A DNA stretch of 64,000 nucleotides from Caballeronia turbans. Lineage in GTDB: Bacteria > Pseudomonadota > Gammaproteobacteria > Burkholderiales > Burkholderiaceae. This document shows positions 16,993 through 25,931 of the stretch, one piece after another. The number at the start of each line of letters is the position of its first letter. The first letter of the stretch is position 1. The position numbers and the translations under genes were made by a program. The notes beneath the pieces were generated by a model. It worked only from the letters and a program-made list of their open reading frames with translations. It was not told the DNA's origin and did not search any database. The stretch lies in assembly GCA_001544655.2 (NCBI GenBank), contig FCOD02000015.1, positions 62,001 through 126,000 on the forward strand, in the 5' to 3' direction.

Positions 16993-17322
16993 CTACCCGG
17001 CCTTGAGAACCCGCAACGCGACCGCCCCCGCCGCCTCGCTTTCCGCATTCTGTTTCGCCTCGCGCATCGACAGATAGCGCAGACAACACACGCGCAGGAA
17101 CGACGCGAAGTTGGTCGGTACCTCGCCGCGCAACGCGATCAGTTCGTCGTAGAGTTTGACGGCGAACTGGCTCGTCGTCAGATTCTCGCGCCCGGCGATT
17201 TCCTGCAGCACGTCCCAGAAGAGATTTTCGAGCCGGACCGTGGTGATCACGCCATGAATGCGCAGCGAACGCGTGCGCGATTCATAGAGGATCGGATCGG
17301 CGTTGATGTACACCCCACACAT
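16993..17322 (-). CDS. Ribbon-helix-helix domain protein
   Basis: The 109-residue cytosolic protein has a short beta segment (TRSLRIHGVITTVRLENLFW) followed by two helices (DVLQEIAGRENLTTSQFAVKL), the pattern of the RHH_4 family of DNA-binding proteins. The C-terminal third (SFLRVCCLRYLSM) is typical of the family. The targets are unknown. It sits between the two-subunit GMC dehydrogenase and the peroxidase, on the same strand. It could regulate either, but these RHH proteins are also found as stand-alone genes. Confidence 0.8.
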   Translation of the reverse strand: MCGVYINADPILYESRTRSLRIHGVITTVRLENLFWDVLQEIAGRENLTTSQFAVKLYDELIALRGEVPTNFASFLRVCCLRYLSMREAKQNAESEAAGAVALRVLKAG

Positions 17323-17411
17323 GACGAAAGCCTCCGTAAAACAGGCCGCCGCGCTCGCGCACGACGGCCAACTGAAAAAGCTACTCCGCTACGTGTCGAG
17401 CGGCAATCGCG

Positions 17412-18995
17412 TCAAACCCTGCGCTGCTTCATCTGCCCGGCGATGTAATCCGCCTGGCGAATCGCCAGCGTGACGATCGTGAGCGTCGGGTTTTCCGCCG
17501 CGCCCGTCGTGAACTGGCTGCCATCGGAGATGAACAGGTTCGCCACTTCGTGCGTCTGGCCGTGCGGATTGCAGACACCGTCGTCGGCTTTCGCGCTCAT
17601 GCGCGCGGTGCCGAGATTGTGCGTCGACGGATACGGCGGCACGAGATACGTCGCCTTCGCGCCCGCCGCTTCGTACACCGCGCTGCCCTGCTTGTACGCG
17701 TGCTCGCGCATCGCTTCGTCGTTCGGATGATCGTCGAAGTGGACGTTCGGCACCGGCAGACCGTACTGATCCTTCACGTCGCTGTTGAGCGTGATGCGGT
17801 TCGATTCGCGCGGCATGTCCTCGCCGACGATCCACATGCCCGCCGTGTACTGGTACTGGTCCAGCGCCGCCGTGAAGTTCGGGCCCCACGCGCCCGGATC
17901 GAGAAACGCCGCGTAGAACGGCAGCCCGAGCGAAACCGTCTCCATGTGATAGCCGCCCGCGAAGCCGCGCTTCGGATCGAACACCGCTTCGTCCTCGATG
18001 ATCCCCGCCATCGTCGTGCCCTTGTACATCTCGACCTTGTCCTCGAACACGCCGTAGACCGAGCCGGTGGTGTGCCGCATGTAGTTGCGGCCCACCTGCC
18101 CGGAGCCGTTCGCGAGGCCATCGGGGAATTTGCTCGACTGCGAATTGAGCAGCAGGCGCGGCGTCTCGATCGCATTGCCCGCCACCGCGACGACGCGCGC
18201 CCGCTGCCGCTGCAGCTTGCCGTTCGCATCGTAGTAGACGACGCCCGTCACCTTGCCGCGCGCATCGTGCTCGATCTTCACGACGTGCGCCTGCGTGCGC
18301 AACTCCATGTGACCCGTGGCCTGAGCGCGCGGCAGTTCGGTATAGAGCGTCGACCACTTCGCGCCCATGCGGCAGCCCTGAAAGCAGAAGCCGCGCTGGA
18401 AACAATGCGTGCGATTGTCGCGCACCGTGCTGTTGATCGCCATATGGCCGGTGTTGCACTCCTTGTAGCCGACCTTCGTCGCACCCGCCGACATCACCTT
18501 GAAGTTGTTGTTTCCCGGCAGACCCGGCAGGCCGTTCGTGCGTGTCACGCCCATTTTCTTTTCGGCGCGGTCGTAGTAAGGGTCGAGCTCCTCACGCGTG
18601 ATCGGCCAGTCGAGCAGCGTGGCGCCCTGCACGTCGCCGTAAGTGGTCTTGGCCTTGAATTCATGCGGCTGGATACGCAGACTCGCGCCCGCCCAGTGCG
18701 TGGTCGTGCCGCCGACCGTCTTGCAGACCCACGCCGGCAGATTCGGAAAGTCCTGCGCAAGGCGCCACGATCCGGACGTCGTGCGCATGTCGAGCCACGA
18801 GAGCATCTTGAAGGCGTCCCACTCGGACGTTGAGAAATCGCCTTGCGTATGCGACTTGCCCGCTTCGAGCACCACCACGTCGATGCCCTTCTGCGCGAGT
18901 TCGTTGGCGAGCGTGCCGCCGCCCGCACCCGATCCGATGACGACGACCACATTGCCGTCGCTGTGCTTGAACTGCACCTTGTTACCCTGATCCAT
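17412..18995 (-). CDS. GMC oxidoreductase, large flavoprotein subunit
   Basis: The 527-residue protein has an FAD motif, VVVIGSGAGGGTLANEL, near residue 15. KTVGGTTTHWAGASLR and the C-terminal TTGAAENPTLTIVTLA match the gluconate-2-dehydrogenase-type subgroup of GMC oxidoreductases, and HNLGTARM carries the catalytic-His region. A cysteine-bearing segment, HCFQRGFCFQGCRMGAK, is characteristic of this subgroup. The start at 18995 has GGAGA; the frame extends 30 codons further into the preceding gene. It is probably co-exported with the Tat-signal subunit encoded 35 bp upstream. The substrate (gluconate, a sugar or an alcohol) cannot be told from sequence. Confidence 0.88.
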   Translation of the reverse strand: MDQGNKVQFKHSDGNVVVVIGSGAGGGTLANELAQKGIDVVVLEAGKSHTQGDFSTSEWDAFKMLSWLDMRTTSGSWRLAQDFPNLPAWVCKTVGGTTTHWAGASLRIQPHEFKAKTTYGDVQGATLLDWPITREELDPYYDRAEKKMGVTRTNGLPGLPGNNNFKVMSAGATKVGYKECNTGHMAINSTVRDNRTHCFQRGFCFQGCRMGAKWSTLYTELPRAQATGHMELRTQAHVVKIEHDARGKVTGVVYYDANGKLQRQRARVVAVAGNAIETPRLLLNSQSSKFPDGLANGSGQVGRNYMRHTTGSVYGVFEDKVEMYKGTTMAGIIEDEAVFDPKRGFAGGYHMETVSLGLPFYAAFLDPGAWGPNFTAALDQYQYTAGMWIVGEDMPRESNRITLNSDVKDQYGLPVPNVHFDDHPNDEAMREHAYKQGSAVYEAAGAKATYLVPPYPSTHNLGTARMSAKADDGVCNPHGQTHEVANLFISDGSQFTTGAAENPTLTIVTLAIRQADYIAGQMKQRRV

Positions 18996-19030
18996 GTCGG
19001 TCTCCGCTCGTTGCTTGATGGGCGCGCTCT

Positions 19031-19675
19031 TCAACTGTCCGTCGGGATGGGCCCGCTCGCGCCGGCAGGTGGATCGGGCAGCCACGACAGGCTGTTGAAG
19101 CCCTGATGCAGATAGCCGTCATCGCCTTTCGACGCGCCGTAGCCGAAGTGCTCGTACGCCATCGGATTGCTGTACAGGGAAACCACGGCGGTGCTGCGCA
19201 CCGTGTTGAAGAACGGCGTGCCCGCGAGCGCGGCGACGTCCTGCGCCTTGTCGTTCGCGCCGCGCTTCGTCCAGTCGGAGCGGGCTTTCGCATCCAGTTG
19301 AGCGACGCCGTCGGCGAGTTGTTGACGCACTGCGGGATCGGCTTTCGCCTTGGCATCGAGATCCTTGACGACGAGCGCATAGACGGCGTCATCGAGCGTT
19401 GCGTGCGGATAGATCTGCCGCGTCACCTGCAAGAGCACCTCGCCTTGATGCGTGTCGAGCCCCTGCATTTCGAGCGCCCAGACGCGGCTCGGCGCAAGAC
19501 TCGCGAAAATCGACGTCGCGGCGATCGTGCCGACCAGCACGCCGGTGCCGCGCAGGAATTCGCGCCGTGTCAGCGCGATCGTCGGGGGGGCGGCGGCGAT
19601 TCCATCATGTTCGTGATGATGTCCACCGTCGTGCGCGCGCCGCTGCGCGACGATCGGGATGATCGTGTCTCGCAT
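19031..19675 (-). CDS. Gluconate 2-dehydrogenase subunit 3 family protein, Tat signal
   Basis: The 214-residue small subunit has a twin-arginine motif, LTRREFLRGTG, near residue 35, followed by a hydrophobic core, so it should carry the folded complex to the periplasm. The mature part is mostly helical (subunit-3 fold, DUF1440-like annotation range). The N-terminus is His-rich (HDGGHHHEHDG), a possible metal-binding tail. It is transcribed with the GMC subunit. A third, cytochrome c subunit is common in such dehydrogenases but is not encoded next to this pair. Confidence 0.85.
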   Translation of the reverse strand: MRDTIIPIVAQRRAHDGGHHHEHDGIAAAPPTIALTRREFLRGTGVLVGTIAATSIFASLAPSRVWALEMQGLDTHQGEVLLQVTRQIYPHATLDDAVYALVVKDLDAKAKADPAVRQQLADGVAQLDAKARSDWTKRGANDKAQDVAALAGTPFFNTVRSTAVVSLYSNPMAYEHFGYGASKGDDGYLHQGFNSLSWLPDPPAGASGPIPTDS

Positions 19676-19736
19676 GTCTCTCTCCTTGTGGGGTGCTGCA
19701 ACAACTTATGTATGTGCTCCCGCGGTGCCGCCGTGA

Positions 19737-20135
19737 CTACTCGTAATGTCCGTGACGTTCGAGCACTTCGATCTTGTAGCCGTCCGGATCCTGAATGAAG
19801 AAATAACGCGCGATCAGCGAGCCGTCGTCGTTCCTGAACTCGCGCACGTCGTTGGGCGCGAGGCCCAGGGCGATGAGACGCTCGCGCTCGGCCTTCACGT
19901 CCGGCACGCTCACCGCGACATGGCCGTAGCCGTCGCCATGCGTATAAGGCTCGGCGCGCCCCTTGTTCCAGGTGAGTTCGAGTTCGGCGTGCGTTTCATC
20001 GTTGCGCAGATAGGCGAGCGTGAAGTCCGGAAAATCCAGCCGATGCGCGACGTCGAGATTGAAAGCCTTCTGATAGAAATCGAGCGAGCGTTCCAGATCC
20101 CGCACGCGAATCATCGTGTGAATGAGTTTCGACAT
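19737..20135 (-). CDS. VOC-family protein, lactoylglutathione-lyase-like
   Basis: The 132-residue glyoxalase I-type protein shows the paired beta-alpha-beta-beta-beta modules. The metal ligands lie in KLIHTMIRVRDLERSLDFY (His), ELELTWNKG (Glu), YGHVAVSVPD (His) and GYKIEVLE (Glu), so all four expected ligands are present. It would isomerise the glutathione hemithioacetal of methylglyoxal to S-lactoylglutathione. The start at 20135 is set by a strong AGGAGGAGG box. It lies just upstream of the GMC dehydrogenase operon and downstream of glpD; glycerol-phosphate metabolism is a source of methylglyoxal, which makes the pairing sensible. Confidence 0.88.
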   Translation of the reverse strand: MSKLIHTMIRVRDLERSLDFYQKAFNLDVAHRLDFPDFTLAYLRNDETHAELELTWNKGRAEPYTHGDGYGHVAVSVPDVKAERERLIALGLAPNDVREFRNDDGSLIARYFFIQDPDGYKIEVLERHGHYE

Positions 20136-20258
20136 GGGCGCCTCCTCCTTGTGAGACAAGTTTAGGAAGCGGCGCGCGCAGAGGGTAATGGCGGGTTAAA
20201 TCGGGCATTAGGCGTTTCCCCGAGGCGGACGGGCGCGCCTCGTTCAGGAAACGAGCCG

Positions 20259-21821
20259 CTACGACAGCATCCAGGTTCGCGCGAAGGCGTCGAAACGCGT
20301 GACCTCTTCGGATCGCCACTGCGCGCTTCGCCCAAGCTCTTCCGCGATGATGCGGGCGACGTCCGGCGCGGCGTCGCGGGCAGCGGCGGCATCGAGAAAC
20401 AGCGCGCGATTGCGGCGCGCCAGCACATCCTCGACACATCGGGCGAGTTCCGCCCGAACCGCGAAACGCGTCTGCGCCTCGGTCAGCCCGCTCGCCTTCA
20501 CCAGCACGTTCTGCGCGCCGGGCAGACGGTCGATCACGGCGGCATCGGAGCCGTACTGGCCGCGCTGCTCCGCTGTCGCGCCATGCAGCGGCAGCGACGC
20601 CGTCCGGCAGGGCGCAGCCGGCAACAGGCCCTTCGCGGCCGCGAGATCGATGACCTGCTGCGCCATCAGCCGATACGTCGTCCACTTGCCGCCCGTCACG
20701 GTGATCATGCCCGTCGCGTTCATCTCGATCGTATGTTCGCGCGAGAGCGCCGCCGTCGACGCCTGGGCGCCGGCCTTCACGAGCGGACGAAGCCCCGCCC
20801 AGACGCTTAGAACGTCGTCGCGCGTGGGCTTGACGGACAGGTAATCCGACGCCGTCGCGAGAATGAAGTCGATGTCCTCGTCGCTTGCGCGGGGGTCGAG
20901 CGGCAAGTCCTGACGCGGCGTATCGGTCGTGCCGACGATCGTGTGGCCGTGCCACGGCACCAGAAAAAGCACGCGGCCGTCTTTCGTCTTCGGCACGAGG
21001 ATCGCGTCGTTGCTGTGCAGGAAGCGGCCCGGCAACGTCAGATGAACGCCCTGGCTCGGCGCCACGATCGGGCGCGCGCCCGGTTCGGCCATCGCGCGGA
21101 TCGAATCGACCCAGACGCCCGTCGCGTTGACGAGGCAGCGCGCGCCGACGGTGAGGCTATCTCCCGTTTCGACGTCCGTCACCGATAGCCGATGATGCCC
21201 CGCCGCGCGATCGAAGCCGACGCCGCGCACGGCGGCATTGTTCAGCGCGAGCCCGCCGAGATCGAACAGCGTGCGCATCAGCGCGATGGCGAGCCGCGCG
21301 TCGTCGAACTGGCCGTCATGGTATAGCGTGCCGCCGCGCAGCGCGTGACCGTCGAGGCTGTCGGCGAGCATCGGCGATCTCGCGCGCGTTTGCGCGAGGC
21401 TGAGGCTGCGGCTCGCGCCGAGGTTGGACGCGCCCGCGAGCCAGTCGTACATTTTCAGTCCCGCGCCGTAGATCAGCTTGTCTCCGAAGCGATACGCCGG
21501 AACGACGAAGCCGAGGGCATGCACGAGATGCGGCGCGTTGCGCGCGAGCAGGCCGCGCTCGCGCAACGCCTCGCGAACGAGCGGAATGTTGCCTTGCGCG
21601 AGATAACGCACGCCGCCGTGAACGAGCTTCGTGGCCTTGCTCGACGTGCCTTTGGCAAAATCGCGCGCTTCGAGCAGCAAGGTCCGATAACCGCGCGACG
21701 CCGCGTCGACGGCCGTGCCGAGGCCGCTCGCGCCGCCGCCGATCACGACGACATCGAAGAGCGGTGTGTTGTCCAGTTCGCGCAAGAGGGATGCGCGGTC
21801 GGAAGGCGTGGTGATTGTCAC
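20259..21821 (-). CDS. glpD: Glycerol-3-phosphate dehydrogenase, aerobic
   Basis: The 520-residue FAD enzyme oxidises glycerol 3-phosphate to dihydroxyacetone phosphate and passes electrons to ubiquinone at the inner membrane. The FAD motif VVVIGGGASGLGTAVDA lies near residue 25. The GlpD signatures GTSSKATKLVHGGVRYL, LVPWHGHTIVGTTDTP and TVTGGKWTTYRLMAQ follow. The length is close to the family norm of about 500-520. A GTG start at 21821 is chosen; an upstream TTG (21839) is possible, and the much longer frame to 21944 is not convincing. It is not accompanied by glpK or glpF here. Confidence 0.9.
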   Translation of the reverse strand: MTITTPSDRASLLRELDNTPLFDVVVIGGGASGLGTAVDAASRGYRTLLLEARDFAKGTSSKATKLVHGGVRYLAQGNIPLVREALRERGLLARNAPHLVHALGFVVPAYRFGDKLIYGAGLKMYDWLAGASNLGASRSLSLAQTRARSPMLADSLDGHALRGGTLYHDGQFDDARLAIALMRTLFDLGGLALNNAAVRGVGFDRAAGHHRLSVTDVETGDSLTVGARCLVNATGVWVDSIRAMAEPGARPIVAPSQGVHLTLPGRFLHSNDAILVPKTKDGRVLFLVPWHGHTIVGTTDTPRQDLPLDPRASDEDIDFILATASDYLSVKPTRDDVLSVWAGLRPLVKAGAQASTAALSREHTIEMNATGMITVTGGKWTTYRLMAQQVIDLAAAKGLLPAAPCRTASLPLHGATAEQRGQYGSDAAVIDRLPGAQNVLVKASGLTEAQTRFAVRAELARCVEDVLARRNRALFLDAAAARDAAPDVARIIAEELGRSAQWRSEEVTRFDAFARTWMLS

Positions 21822-21951
21822 TTGTCGTTGTGTTTGCAAACCTGGAGGTTCGTCGAATCGCGATTGACCATGTGATGACCGTTCCCTGTTCCCTTCGGAA
21901 ACGCCGCACAATCGCCCGCGCGCTGCAAGGTCGATCCTGGGCATGGCAAAT

Positions 21952-22812
21952 CTATGTATTGGCGATCAGCAGTTCTTCGGCATTGTTCGGCGGACGCAGG
22001 CCATCGGTCCGGTTCGAGAAGTATCGCCGGGTCAGATCCGCGGCGGATACGTGCCGCGCGTCCCTGAAGCCCGCATCGCGCGCCATCGCATGAATGTCCG
22101 CCGGCATGAAGAAGCTGATGAACGGCGTGCCGCTCGCACGCGCGCCCTTCTCAGCCATTTCCAGGCCCGGACGCACGTCGGGGTCCGCGAGTTCGAGCGG
22201 CAGCAGGAAGGTCATCGCGAAGGTCGAGCCCGATGCAAAGCCCGCGACTTCGCGCAATGTGGCCGCGTTCGCTTCCTTCGTGAGATACATGCTGACGCCC
22301 GTCGACACGACGATAGCGGGCCTGCTTTGGTCGAAACCATTCTTCACGAGCTTCTCGCGCCACGATTCTCCCTCTTCGAAATCCACCGGCACGAAATGCA
22401 GCCGCTCGGACACGCCATAACCGAGTTCGATCAGACGCCGGCGCTTCCACGCCTGCGGCCCCGGCGGATCGACTTCGAAAATGTGCAGCCGCGCCGCGAT
22501 CTCCGGCCTGCGCTGCGCGAAGCTGTCGAGACCCGCACCGAGGATGACATACTGCGTCACGCCGCGATCGACCTCTTGCACGACGAGATCTTCGATGAAG
22601 CGCGCACGCGCAACGATCGACGCACGGAAAGGCCGCGTGAACTGCGGGTTCATGTCGCCGCGTTCGCGCCAGTTCGCAGCGGGCGCGAGCAATGCAAGGC
22701 CGATCTTGTCTTCCAGCACATGCGGCGGAGCATCGGCTTCGGCGTGCAACGCGCGCCACATCGCGACGCGTGCGGCGGTGCTGTCGGGCGCCGCGTTGGT
22801 GTTGTCGTTCAT
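21952..22812 (-). CDS. SAM-dependent methyltransferase, TIGR00027/LCM family
   Basis: The 286-residue protein belongs to the leucine-carboxyl-methyltransferase-like group. It has FTRPFRASIVARARFIED, the SAM-binding YVILGAGLDSFAQRRPE and the FEVDPPGPQAWKRRRL motif. Members are abundant in mycobacteria and Burkholderia, but most substrates are unknown. It appears cytosolic with no signal peptide. It is divergent from the EamA transporter, with about 115 bp between starts, so a shared promoter region is likely. Confidence 0.88.
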   Translation of the reverse strand: MNDNTNAAPDSTAARVAMWRALHAEADAPPHVLEDKIGLALLAPAANWRERGDMNPQFTRPFRASIVARARFIEDLVVQEVDRGVTQYVILGAGLDSFAQRRPEIAARLHIFEVDPPGPQAWKRRRLIELGYGVSERLHFVPVDFEEGESWREKLVKNGFDQSRPAIVVSTGVSMYLTKEANAATLREVAGFASGSTFAMTFLLPLELADPDVRPGLEMAEKGARASGTPFISFFMPADIHAMARDAGFRDARHVSAADLTRRYFSNRTDGLRPPNNAEELLIANT

Positions 22813-22927
22813 GCTTCAGCGTTCGATGAAGATGGAAGCAGAGAATGTCTCACACTTCGCCGCCGTCGTCTCCACACTACAATCGGTACTTCCGCTGCAC
22901 ACGAGAAACGAGCACAAGGACGTGAAC

Positions 22928-23851
22928 ATGGCGCAAGCGCCGCGCATCGACCGCAACGAAGACAGCCGCACGCAAACCGAGCGCCGCTGGCTCACGATCG
23001 GCGGACCCATTCTCTTTCTGCTGCTCTGGTCCGCCGGATTTCCGATCGCGAAGACCGGCCTGCACTATGCGTCGCCGCTGACGTTTTTATCGATACGCTT
23101 TGCGTTGAGCGTCGGCGTGCTGCTCGCCGTGTGCGCGGTGCGGCGTCCGCAATGGCCGCGCAATGCCCGCGCGTGGCTGCATCTCGGCGTCGTCGGCTTT
23201 CTCGTGCAGGTCATGTACTTCGGGCTCAGTTATCTGTCGATGACGGCGGGCATCGCGACCTCGGTGCTCGCGTTGATCGTGTCCTTGCAGCCGATTCTCG
23301 TCGGCGTGCTCGCGCCGAAGTTCGTCGGCGAGCGGATCGGCGTTCGGCGCTGGATCGGCTTGCTGCTCGGGCTCGCGGGCGCGGCGGGCGTGATCGCCGC
23401 GCGCGGGCCGCTGCATGCCGGTTCGCTCGGACCGGTGCTGCTCGCGATCGGCGCGCTCATCGGCATCACGGGCGCGATGCTCTACGAGAAGCGGCTCGGC
23501 ACGGCGCAGGATCCGATCACGTCGAACCTCATTCAATACAGCGTCGGCTTCGTCTTTTGCGCGCCGATGGCGCTCGCCTTCGAGCACACGCAAGTGCAAT
23601 GGACACCCACGTTAATCGCCACGCTCGCCTATCTCGTGATCGGCAATTCGCTGATCGCGATCACGCTGCTGCTCGCGATGACACGCGCGGGCAAGGTCTC
23701 GCAAGTCGCGTCGCTGTTCTTCTTCATTCCGCCCGCGGCCGCGGTGCTGTCCTACTTCTTCCTCGGCGAAGTGTTGCCGGCGGCCGCATGGTGGGCGATG
23801 GGCGTCGCGGTGCTCGGCGTTGCGATCGCAACGTGGAGCCCGCGCAGGTGA
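22928..23851 (+). CDS. EamA/DMT-superfamily transporter
   Basis: The 307-residue inner-membrane protein has about 10 predicted helices in two EamA repeats. The first contains FLLLWSAGFPIAKTGL and the second starts at about residue 170. This is the RhtA/YdcZ-like drug/metabolite exporter group. The ATG at 22928 follows AAGGA; the frame extends well upstream into the divergent methyltransferase gene, so that longer version is an artefact. The substrate is unknown; amino acids or their analogues are typical for the family. It ends only 5 bp from the end of the convergent dehydratase gene. Confidence 0.88.
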   Translation: MAQAPRIDRNEDSRTQTERRWLTIGGPILFLLLWSAGFPIAKTGLHYASPLTFLSIRFALSVGVLLAVCAVRRPQWPRNARAWLHLGVVGFLVQVMYFGLSYLSMTAGIATSVLALIVSLQPILVGVLAPKFVGERIGVRRWIGLLLGLAGAAGVIAARGPLHAGSLGPVLLAIGALIGITGAMLYEKRLGTAQDPITSNLIQYSVGFVFCAPMALAFEHTQVQWTPTLIATLAYLVIGNSLIAITLLLAMTRAGKVSQVASLFFFIPPAAAVLSYFFLGEVLPAAAWWAMGVAVLGVAIATWSPRR

Positions 23852-23856
23852 CGCCT

Positions 23857-25602
23857 TCAGTGCGAATGCTTCGGCACCTCCGCGCCGCGGCAGCCGACGA
23901 GGAAATCGAAGTCGCAACCTTCATCGGCTTGCAGCACATGCTCCACATATAGCTTGCGATAGCCCGTGCGATCCTCGGGAATCTCGCTCTTCGCCGCTTG
24001 CCATGCTTCGAGGCGCGAGCGGATTTCGTCGTCGTCGATATCGATGCGCAGTACGCCCTTCTCGCAATCGAGCTCGATCCAGTCGCCGTCGCGCACGATC
24101 GCAAGCGGCCCGCCCGCGCGCGCCTCGGGCGCGACGTGGAGCACCACCGTGCCGTACGCCGTGCCGCTCATGCGCGCATCCGATACGCGCACCATGTCCG
24201 TCACGCCTTGCGCGAGCAGCTTCGGCGGCAAGCCCATGTTGCCGACCTCGGCCATGCCCGGATAGCCCTTCGGCCCGCAGTTCTTCATCACGAGCACGGA
24301 GTCCGCCGTGACGTCGAGATCGGGATCGGCAATGCGCTGCTTGTAGTCGTCGAAGTTCTCGAAGACGACCGCGCGGCCGCGATGCGTGAGAAGCGCGGGC
24401 GTCGCCGCCGATGGCTTCAGCACCGCGCCGTTCGGCGCGAGATTGCCGCGCAGTATGCACAATCCGCCATCGGCGACGAGCGGCTTCGCAATCGGACGGA
24501 TCACTTCGTCGTTATAGATCGGCGCTTCTTGCACGTTCTCCCACAGCGTGTGGCCGTTGGCCGTGAGCGCATCCGGATGCGGGATCAGGTTCGCTTCGCC
24601 GAGACGCCTCAACACCGCGGGCAAACCGCCCGCATAGTAAAACTCTTCCATCAGGAAGCGCCCCGAGGGCTGCAAGTCGACGAGCGTCGGCGTGCCGCGT
24701 CCGATGCGGGTCCAGTCGTCGAGTTCGAGCTTCACGCCGATGCGTCCCGCGATCGCCTTCAGATGGATCGCCGCATTGGTCGAGCCGCCGATCGCCGCGT
24801 TCGCGCGGATCGCATTCTCGAACGCCTCGCGCGTGAGCAGCTTCGAGAGGCGCAAGTCTTCCAGCGCCATCTCGACAATACGCATGCCCGACAGATGCGC
24901 GAGCACATAGCGCCGCGAATCGACGGCCGGAATCGCCGCATTGTGCGGCAGCGTGACGCCGAGCGCTTCGGCCATGCAGGCCATCGTCGATGCGGTGCCC
25001 ATCGTGTTGCAGGTGCCCGTCGAGCGCGACATGCCCGCTTCCGCCGACATGAACTCGTGTATCGAGATCTTTCCCGCCTTCACCTGCTCGCTCAGTTGCC
25101 AGACGACGGTTCCCGAGCCGATGTCGCGGCCGTGGTGCTTGCCGTTCAACATCGGGCCGCCGGAGACGACGATCGCGGGCACGTCGCAGCTCGCCGCGCC
25201 CATCAGCAGGGCGGGCGTCGTCTTGTCGCAACCGACGAGCAGCACGACCGCATCGACGGGATTGCCGCGTATGGCTTCCTCGACGTCCATGCTCGCGAGA
25301 TTGCGCGTGAACATCGCGGTGGGCCGCAGGTTCGATTCGCCGTTCGAGAACACCGGAAACTCAACGGGAAATCCTCCCGCTTCATACACCCCGCGTTTCA
25401 CGTGTTCGGCGAGCTTGCGAAAGTGCGAATTGCACGGCGTTAGTTCGGACCACGTATTACATATGCCGATGATCGGCTTGCCCGCGAACTCGTGATCCGG
25501 AATGCCCTGGTTTTTCATCCAGCTCCGGTACATGAAACCGTTCTTGTCGGCGGTGCCGAACCATGCGGCCGAACGGAGCTTGGTTTTTGGGGGGGCGCTC
25601 AT
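23857..25602 (-). CDS. IlvD/Edd-family dehydratase, L-arabinonate dehydratase type
   Basis: The 581-residue Fe-S dehydratase has the family cysteines in ICNTWSELTPCN, LLVGCDKTTPALLMG and STGTCNTMGTASTM, and MKNCGPKGYPGMAEVGNM near the C-terminus. The FGTADKNGFMYRSW start and the length fit sugar-acid (L-arabinonate/D-xylonate/galactonate) dehydratases rather than IlvD of branched-chain synthesis. It would form a 2-keto-3-deoxy sugar acid. It is divergent from a sugar-type ABC importer and near a GntR/FCD regulator, which supports a sugar or sugar-acid pathway. A run of seven G just inside the start codon is notable. The exact substrate is not determinable. Confidence 0.9.
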   Translation of the reverse strand: MSAPPKTKLRSAAWFGTADKNGFMYRSWMKNQGIPDHEFAGKPIIGICNTWSELTPCNSHFRKLAEHVKRGVYEAGGFPVEFPVFSNGESNLRPTAMFTRNLASMDVEEAIRGNPVDAVVLLVGCDKTTPALLMGAASCDVPAIVVSGGPMLNGKHHGRDIGSGTVVWQLSEQVKAGKISIHEFMSAEAGMSRSTGTCNTMGTASTMACMAEALGVTLPHNAAIPAVDSRRYVLAHLSGMRIVEMALEDLRLSKLLTREAFENAIRANAAIGGSTNAAIHLKAIAGRIGVKLELDDWTRIGRGTPTLVDLQPSGRFLMEEFYYAGGLPAVLRRLGEANLIPHPDALTANGHTLWENVQEAPIYNDEVIRPIAKPLVADGGLCILRGNLAPNGAVLKPSAATPALLTHRGRAVVFENFDDYKQRIADPDLDVTADSVLVMKNCGPKGYPGMAEVGNMGLPPKLLAQGVTDMVRVSDARMSGTAYGTVVLHVAPEARAGGPLAIVRDGDWIELDCEKGVLRIDIDDDEIRSRLEAWQAAKSEIPEDRTGYRKLYVEHVLQADEGCDFDFLVGCRGAEVPKHSH

Positions 25603-25642
25603 GGTTTTGCTCACTCTGCGAGAAAGTCCTATAAATAGCATG

Positions 25643-25705
25643 ACTATATGCAGGACACGCACCGGGAAAACGCTAATCGAAACGTCAAAACACTCTGCAT
25701 ATAGT
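25643..25705. promoter_or_regulatory. Paired inverted operator candidate for the GntR/FCD regulator
   Basis: ACTATATGCAG (25643-25653) and its exact reverse complement CTGCATATAGT (25695-25705) flank 41 bp in the divergent promoter region between the dehydratase and the ABC importer. Centre-to-centre spacing is about 52 bp, close to five helical turns. The locus-specific GntR/FCD protein encoded at 28874-29617 is the obvious candidate ligand. Confidence 0.5.
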
Positions 25706-25931
25706 TTGTCTATTGAAGTCGGCGCGCGGGCTTCGCAGATCCCAATTACTAGTTCAAACACGCCGCGCTTTCGAATCGCCCTCTCGCACACTGCTCGCAT
25801 CGTCATCCGCAACGCTGCCGTCTTTCATTGATGAAAGCGGCGTGCGGACGGCATGCCGTGAAACCCAGTATCTGAACGTGATCGACGATGAGTCGACCCA
25901 TCGACCAACGAAGAAGAGACCGGAGGAAAAC

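Noticed and set aside
16647-17006. 119-codon plus-strand frame between the catalase and RHH genes
   Set aside because: Arg-rich, without ribosome binding site, and it runs into the RHH gene on the other strand.
21943-23952. 669-codon plus-strand frame over the methyltransferase and EamA genes
   Set aside because: It spans two real genes in other frames and shows no domain of its own.
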